A DNA stretch of 20,183 nucleotides from Candidatus Eiseniibacteriota bacterium (GTDB taxonomy: Bacteria > Arandabacterota > Arandabacteria > Arandabacterales > Arandabacteraceae), in contig JAUXGG010000003.1 of NCBI GenBank assembly GCA_030622265.1, positions 1 through 20,183 of the forward strand, read 5' to 3'. The translations under genes and the position numbers were made by a program. Under the pieces are notes generated by a model. That model was not told where the DNA came from. It worked only from the letters and a program-made list of their open reading frames with translations, and ran no database searches. Position 1 is the stretch's first letter; the number at the start of each line of letters is the position of its first letter. Below, piece by piece: positions 16,401 to 20,183 of this stretch.

Positions 16401-16998
16401 GCTCGACCTCGCTGATCAAGTCTTCGACTCTCTCGAGATCTCTCTGGGTGAGCTCCATCTTGTTGATGCTCTCTTTCCGGCGGGCCTTGTACTTGCTTAT
16501 GCCCGCGGCTTCTTCGATGATTTTCCTCCGCTGTCCCGAGTTGTCGTCGAGAATCAAGTCGACCATCTCCCGCTCCATGATGGAGTAGGCGCGCCTGCCC
16601 ATACCTGTCCCCAGGAACAGATCCACGATATCCTTCAGCCTGCATGGAACTTTGTTGATGAAAAACTGGCTCTCCCCGGAACGGAAGACCCTCCTGGTCA
16701 CCGTGACTTCGGCGTGCTCCACCGGCAGCACATCCTGGACATCGGAAACGGTAAGCGCCACTTCGGCCATGCCGGTCGGTTTGCGCAGTTCGGTTCCCGC
16801 GAAAATGATGTCCTCTATCCGCGCGCCTCTCAGGAGCCTCACGTTCTCCTCACCGAGGACCCAGCGGAACGCATCACATATGTTGGTCTTGCCGCAGCCG
16901 TTGGGACCCACGACGGCTGAAACTCCGGGTTCCAACTGGACGATGGTCCTGTCCGCGAATGATTTGAACCCCGTCATCTCGATCCTGCTAACATACAC
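13432..16998 (-). CDS. smc: Chromosome segregation protein SMC
   Basis: This is a 1188-residue structural maintenance of chromosomes ATPase. The N-terminal head has GFKSFADRT and Walker A GPNGCGKTN (Lys37). Two long heptad-rich coiled-coil arms flank a hinge at about residues 510-640 (GVHGVVGDIVKCTDSRYEPA and following). The C-terminal head carries the signature LLSGGERALTA near 1084, Walker B FCLLDEVDAPLDD, and the VTHNKKTMEAA segment. It works as a dimer with ScpA and ScpB, which are not in the window, to compact and segregate chromosomes. The start is GTG at 16998, 5 nt after the selA stop, with AGAGGAG upstream. Length and motifs are normal. The smc-ftsY neighbourhood is common in bacteria. 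Confidence 0.97.
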   Translation of the reverse strand: MYVSRIEMTGFKSFADRTIVQLEPGVSAVVGPNGCGKTNICDAFRWVLGEENVRLLRGARIEDIIFAGTELRKPTGMAEVALTVSDVQDVLPVEHAEVTVTRRVFRSGESQFFINKVPCRLKDIVDLFLGTGMGRRAYSIMEREMVDLILDDNSGQRRKIIEEAAGISKYKARRKESINKMELTQRDLERVEDLISEVERRVNQLSRQAAKARRYERLTNRIKEVETYSSVKDFHSMKVRRDEVDRQLDQVETELTRLAKETAIAEADIENMKLEIIEVDKEINIHGQRVADTTDKVQEAESRKIVIQERRRAIDEKIVEITALKEQKTRLISERKTLLEAKRKEIEENSEKLEALRSGRVEAEKEYQRADSDLRSRRAESVESARQQMANMKRTIDAASAVSEMRSRKTHLSEILEKSDGRYRGLSKRIDEAQQEIDLVRAEAEKLKATDSSLAEKAGELSRVISELTEKMDSIREERARLGEEAARASSRHEMLRELVERYEGYESGVKALMKSGTVEQGVHGVVGDIVKCTDSRYEPAVVAALSDAIQYVVVDGREHAAGSIQKLKEDNKGPATLVMLDSIPMRMEPDEGVRQPDGVIGRVMDFVECKPRYRELFDYLLHDVYVVENLEDAFELSRPSSNGHCSYVTPDGDAVFRGSIVRSGSKGPESGVYIGRRDKVEDLAGEAAALEELAEEQEKAFQEIKAGLDELHRQKESNDNDLGHTRAALNEREKILESRTAERDSLQSSMADIGKDMEGFRNALDAIEKQLGDASSESHLLDVSQREIFEDTEDGSSLEKRVEALQKQLEHANHEILRIESNGGFLDTTVERVSKEIEDLESELKGSDDGVGDLTAKRVTLTRDEEELMGEVKELLTVLGGFEDERKKTLDKKHGIEAEIEERRERIKTAAAGREQALAGKQELTSEVEILGVKSDSLRERMLEEYEVDIAEVDPEGLQPSENCEEELSTLKGHLRTLGPVNLVALDEYDVEKERYEFLKAQRDDLLKARTSLDEAILQINKRARAEFMETFTQVQKDFRRNFEILFQGGASDLRLRYEHDPLESPIDILAQPTGKKLEHISLLSGGERALTAIAFLFGVYYTKPSPFCLLDEVDAPLDDANVLRFVNLIKDLSDQTQFLMVTHNKKTMEAATCLYGVTMEDPGVSRMVSVRMKGAPEEELEPSAAG

Positions 16999-17003
16999 TT
17001 GGA

Positions 17004-18428
17004 TCAGCTCCTCTCTACTTGCTCGCCACCGGCTGCAAGCGCTTCAATGACCTGGCGGGCAAGTATCTCGTCCTCACCGGGCTGGACGGTTCTTAGATCA
17101 AGAATCACTTTATCCTCAACGATCCTGGCAATAACCGGGATCGCACATTGCCTTAATCGCACCATGGCTTCGTTAGCGGAAAGTCCGGGACGTGAGATGC
17201 CGACCAGGAAGGTCTTGAGCCCGGTCCCGGGAAGCGAACCGCCTCCGATCTGGGACTCTCCCTCCGAGGCGGTCACCTCAACCGCACCACCTAGTCCTTT
17301 CGATAGCATAGTACAAAACGCATCGACCCGTTTCTTAATCTCCGCCGGAGGTGTTGATATGGCCTTAAGCGCCGGCACCCTCTCCGCGACCGTGTCCGGC
17401 TCCAGGTATTGTCTGAGCGTTTCCTCCAGCGCCGCAAGCGACATCTTGTCCATCCTCAATGCCCTCGCGAGGGGGTTCTTTTTCATCTTCCCTACGAGGT
17501 CGCCGCGGCCGACGATAACTCCTGCCTGCGGCCCGCCTAAGAGCTTATCCCCGCTGAAGGTAACCATGTCGGCCCCGTCCCTCAAGAACTCCTGCGGCAG
17601 GGGCTCCCGGGTGGTACCCAGGCTTGAGAGATCCACCAGGGCGCCGCTTCCCAGGTCTTCCATCATCAGCAGTCCTCTGCGGTGCGCGAGCTCGGAGAGC
17701 GCCGCCGAGGAGACCGATTCGACATAGCCCGTCATCATGAAATTCGAGCGATGTACCTTCAAGAGGATCGCGGTTGACTCGGTGATCGCCTTCTCGTAGT
17801 CCTCGATCCGCGTCCGGTTGGTGGTGCCTATGTCGACCATGCGCGCACCGCTCTTCTCCATTACATCAGGAAGCCTGAAGGAACCGCCGATCTCTACCAG
17901 CTCACCCCGGGAGACGATGACTTCCTTTCCCTCTGCCAGGGCATTGAGGGCAAGCAGGACTGCGCCCGCATTATTGTTGACCGCGAACGCGTCGTCGCAT
18001 CCCACGATTCTGCATAGCAGCTTCTCCACGTGGGCCGTGCGCGAGGTACGCTTGCCCTTGTCGAGGTCGAACTCCAGAGTGGAGTACGAACTTGCTACCT
18101 CGCGAACCGCATCCATGGCTTGCTCCGAAAGACACGAGCGTCCCAGGTTGGTGTGTATGATAACACCCGTCGCGTTAATGACCTTTCTTATTCCGCGCCT
18201 GGCCAGACGCCGCGCCCCGGCGCGAACGCCGGAAACGATCTCATCCATCTCAGGTTCCCTGGTCCGCCCGCCGCTTGAAATAGATCCGCGCAAAGCCGCC
18301 AGCACTTCCCTTACGGATTCCGCGATGGTCCAGCGTGGCAGTTCCCGGCCAAGATCCACCATTTCACGCACTTCCAGCACTTTTTCCACCGATGGGATCC
18401 TGCGCAGGAGTTCCTGTTTTTCTACCAC
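17004..18428 (-). CDS. selA: L-seryl-tRNA(Sec) selenium transferase (selenocysteine synthase)
   Basis: The protein has 474 residues from the chosen start. It is a PLP enzyme that converts seryl-tRNA(Sec) to selenocysteyl-tRNA(Sec) using selenophosphate. Visible family features are the N-terminal LLRRIPSVEKVLE, the KVINATGVIIHTNLGRS block, AVNNNAGAVLLAL, VSRGELVEIGGSFRLPDVM, and the PLP-lysine motif TFSGDKLLGGPQAG. An ATG at 18446 is in frame but has no ribosome binding site and coincides with the predicted transcription start. The GTG at 18428 has GGAGG 5 nt upstream and is preferred. It is first in the selA-smc-ftsY unit. selB, selC and selD are not in the window, so use of selenocysteine by the organism is likely but not shown here. 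Confidence 0.93.
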   Translation of the reverse strand: MVEKQELLRRIPSVEKVLEVREMVDLGRELPRWTIAESVREVLAALRGSISSGGRTREPEMDEIVSGVRAGARRLARRGIRKVINATGVIIHTNLGRSCLSEQAMDAVREVASSYSTLEFDLDKGKRTSRTAHVEKLLCRIVGCDDAFAVNNNAGAVLLALNALAEGKEVIVSRGELVEIGGSFRLPDVMEKSGARMVDIGTTNRTRIEDYEKAITESTAILLKVHRSNFMMTGYVESVSSAALSELAHRRGLLMMEDLGSGALVDLSSLGTTREPLPQEFLRDGADMVTFSGDKLLGGPQAGVIVGRGDLVGKMKKNPLARALRMDKMSLAALEETLRQYLEPDTVAERVPALKAISTPPAEIKKRVDAFCTMLSKGLGGAVEVTASEGESQIGGGSLPGTGLKTFLVGISRPGLSANEAMVRLRQCAIPVIARIVEDKVILDLRTVQPGEDEILARQVIEALAAGGEQVERS

Positions 18429-18449
18429 AAATCCCTCCAGTTTCATGCC

Positions 18450-18478
18450 AAAATAGCAAAATACGGCAAATTCGTCAA
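18450..18478 (-). promoter_or_regulatory. Promoter of the selA-smc-ftsY unit
   Basis: On the minus strand TTGACG (18478-18473), a 17-bp spacer and TATTTT (18455-18450) form a good sigma70-type promoter. The transcript would begin near 18443, overlapping the ATG at 18446, which argues for the downstream GTG start of selA. Confidence 0.65.
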
Positions 18479-18502
18479 GTCAATATATCTCAATAAATTG
18501 TG

Positions 18503-18530
18503 TTGAATTCGTACCCACGGTTCTGATAAT
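18503..18530 (+). promoter_or_regulatory. Promoter of the amidase gene
   Basis: TTGAAT (18503-18508), a 16-bp spacer and GATAAT (18525-18530) predict a transcript starting near 18537, about 33 nt before the chosen start codon. It diverges from the selA promoter across a short AT-rich spacer of 123 bp, so the two could influence each other. Confidence 0.55.
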
Positions 18531-18569
18531 AAGATTGTAACCCTTTGCTCCCAAAAGGAGATGGATGCG

Positions 18570-20183
18570 ATGCTCGCACTTATGAAGACGCCCATACCGT
18601 ATTTCCTCTTGCTTACATTGTTCGCGTGCGGCCCCAGGCCAAGGCCTGAACCGCCCGAGCCTCCGATCGAAGACTTCTACCAGCGATTGAAGGAGCCGCT
18701 TGACCGCATGGATCTTGACTCCGTCAAGGGAAAGATAATCGTAATCGATCCCGGCCACGGCGGCGTGTTCAGGGGAGCCCGCGGTCTCGGAGGACTGGAT
18801 GAGGCGGATGTCAACCTGGGAGTGGCCCTTTATCTGTGGGGCCTGCTCGAGGAAGCCGGAGCCCGCGTGATCCTCACAAGAAAAACCGACAGGGACTTTG
18901 TCGACGGTGACGCCGGACGTCTCCGCGACGACCTGCAGGTCAGGGTCGACACCGTGCTTACGGTGATGCCCGATGTCTTCGTGTCGCTTCATCATAACGC
19001 CCACTTCGCGGGTGACCGGTCATTCAATGAAATCCAGATCTATCATAAGCTGCGCGACACCGGCCCGTCGCTCGACCTTGCCCGCATAGTGGCAAGGCAC
19101 GTACGCGGAAACCTGGGAGAGACCAATACCCGGGTGCTGGGCGGCAACTACTATGTCCTCAGGAATTCTCCGGTCCCATCGATCCTCTGTGAACCGTCGT
19201 TCATTTCCAACCCGGCGATCGAGTCAAAGCTCAAGCTCGCCGACAAGCAGCGGCTGGAGGCCGAAGTCTATTTCATTTCGCTTGTGGACTACTTCTCGCG
19301 CGGTACCCCGGAAGTTGTCGATCTGAAACCGGCCGGGACCCTCACCAAGGCCCGGCCGGAGATCCGCGTCGCTTTCAGCAAGACCTCCACAATAGACCTG
19401 GCATCGGTAAGTGTTCTCCTTGATGACGAGGTCCTGGAGCTTTCCAAGATCGGCCCCAACCTCTTCTCCGCATTCCCCTCCGCACCGCTTCAGAGCGGGA
19501 CGCATACGCTGCGGGCGAGCGCCAGGTCGACGGGCGGCAATTCATCTCCTCTGGCAGCCTCAAGTTTCCTAGTCGACCTGGAGCCTGAAATACTCACGCT
19601 GGCCGCAACGCCGGAAGTCGGCGGCAAGCCGTATCCGCAGAAGATAACGGCCCTGGTTCTGGACGCGTACGGAAACCCGGTTGCCGATTCGACATCGGTG
19701 AGTTTCTCGTGGACCGGCGGCAGCAAGCACGAGGGAACACTCGACGGAAGAGCCTCGGTGTTCGTCGGCGAGGACCTTCCTTTCGGGACCGGTCGAGTGA
19801 CGGGAAGGTGTGGCGGCCTCGAGAAGACCATGAACCTGGAACACTCCGCGACGGCCGCGTATGTTTCGGGTTTCGTCCTGGATGCAGGCGGGCTTCCGCT
19901 TGAGGGCGCGACAGTGACCACGGGCGGGACAGGTGTGGCTGGCGCGGCAGTGACCACGGGCGGGGAAGGCCTCCCTGGCGGGGCAGGCATCTCTGCAGTA
20001 ACCGATGCACTCGGCTTCTTTGTTGTTGAGACCTCTTCCGGGGAGAAACCTCTGGAGATCTCCAGGCGGGGTTTCCGCAAGACTATCGCAGCCGCCGGTG
20101 ATAACGCGTATCCTTCCATCCGGCTCGACAGCTACTTCGAGAGTCTTGAGCCGGGGATCGTCCTCACCGTGGATGCCGCCGGA
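18570..20183 (+). CDS. Lipoprotein N-acetylmuramoyl-L-alanine amidase with C-terminal beta-domains (runs off the right edge)
   Basis: At least 538 codons are open to the window edge. The start has Met-Leu-Ala-Leu-Met-Lys, a hydrophobic stretch and the lipobox LFAC (Cys20) followed by Gly, so it is probably a lipoprotein sent to the outer membrane. An Amidase_3 zinc domain spans about 54-230. It shows VIDPGHGG (His63), LDEADVNLG (Glu78), FVSLHHNAH (His141) and ILCEPSFISN (catalytic Glu208), so the site is complete and it should cleave the muramyl-L-alanine bond of peptidoglycan. Ig-like or beta-sandwich segments follow, then a carboxypeptidase-regulatory-like segment (YVSGFVLDAGGLPLEGATVT) with a 12-residue repeat. 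AGGAG lies 9 nt before the ATG at 18570; an ATG at 18561 is too close to it. Confidence 0.9.
   Translation, partial: MLALMKTPIPYFLLLTLFACGPRPRPEPPEPPIEDFYQRLKEPLDRMDLDSVKGKIIVIDPGHGGVFRGARGLGGLDEADVNLGVALYLWGLLEEAGARVILTRKTDRDFVDGDAGRLRDDLQVRVDTVLTVMPDVFVSLHHNAHFAGDRSFNEIQIYHKLRDTGPSLDLARIVARHVRGNLGETNTRVLGGNYYVLRNSPVPSILCEPSFISNPAIESKLKLADKQRLEAEVYFISLVDYFSRGTPEVVDLKPAGTLTKARPEIRVAFSKTSTIDLASVSVLLDDEVLELSKIGPNLFSAFPSAPLQSGTHTLRASARSTGGNSSPLAASSFLVDLEPEILTLAATPEVGGKPYPQKITALVLDAYGNPVADSTSVSFSWTGGSKHEGTLDGRASVFVGEDLPFGTGRVTGRCGGLEKTMNLEHSATAAYVSGFVLDAGGLPLEGATVTTGGTGVAGAAVTTGGEGLPGGAGISAVTDALGFFVVETSSGEKPLEISRRGFRKTIAAAGDNAYPSIRLDSYFESLEPGIVLTVDAAG
19905..20012 (+). repeat. Three 36-bp in-frame tandem repeats in the amidase gene
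   Basis: Copies begin at 19905, 19941 and 19977 with exact 36-nt spacing and encode GATVTTGGTGVA, GAAVTTGGEGLP and the more diverged GGAGISAVTDAL. The repeat expands a loop of the carboxypeptidase-regulatory-like segment without breaking the frame. Confidence 0.85.

Noticed and set aside
18480..19004. Minus-strand 174-codon frame opposite the amidase
   Set aside because: It overlaps the divergent promoters and the zinc-site region of the amidase in antisense and has no domain or ribosome binding site.
1..20183. CRISPR array, prophage, transposase gene or toxin-antitoxin pair
   Set aside because: No regularly spaced 25-40 nt repeats with unique spacers, and no phage, transposase or toxin-antitoxin motifs were seen; the tandem arrays are contiguous without spacers.

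Overview
The window is a gene-dense, GC-rich bacterial chromosome segment with no phage or transposase genes. The lipoprotein signal on the right-hand amidase suggests a Gram-negative, possibly uncultured lineage. The species or phylum cannot be named from the sequence alone. Nearly everything left of about 18.45 kb lies on the minus strand; only the right-edge amidase lies on the plus strand.

Read in the direction of transcription (right to left), there are two minus-strand units. Unit 1 is selA-smc-ftsY (18428 to 12507): selenocysteine synthase, the chromosome condensation ATPase and the SRP receptor GTPase. A good sigma70-type promoter precedes selA. Unit 2 starts at about 12.4 kb with a promoter, an FMN riboswitch aptamer, an intrinsic terminator and the complete riboflavin set ribD-ribE-ribBA-ribH. 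It continues with almost no gaps into nusB, a YfcE-type metallophosphoesterase, and an envelope or glycosylation group: GT4 glycosyltransferase, flippase-like membrane protein, TMEM260/DUF2723-type GT-C with TPR repeats, type I phosphodiesterase-like protein, a second flippase-like protein, and the start of a GT2 glycosyltransferase that runs off the left edge. A divergent, AT-rich spacer at 18447-18569 separates unit 1 from a plus-strand lipoprotein N-acetylmuramoyl-L-alanine amidase that runs off the right edge.

Several gene starts differ from the longest open frame. ribD should start at 12160, because a longer start would lie inside the riboswitch terminator. ribBA should start at 10374, the DUF2723 gene at 5090, the left flippase-like gene at 1054, selA at 18428 (the upstream ATG sits on the predicted transcription start), and the amidase at 18570.

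The most unusual non-genic structures are: (i) a 14-bp tandem array before the 6174 gene that forms a chain of very short reading frames linked by ATGA overlaps; (ii) a perfect 23-bp inverted repeat between ftsY and the riboflavin promoter; (iii) in-frame tandem repeats inside ribD (18 bp) and the amidase gene (36 bp); (iv) a near-perfect complementarity between the 5' strand of the FMN aptamer and the terminator arm, which suggests the antiterminator. The envelope group could be a lipid-linked sugar and protein O-glycosylation pathway. That is inference from family membership and gene order.
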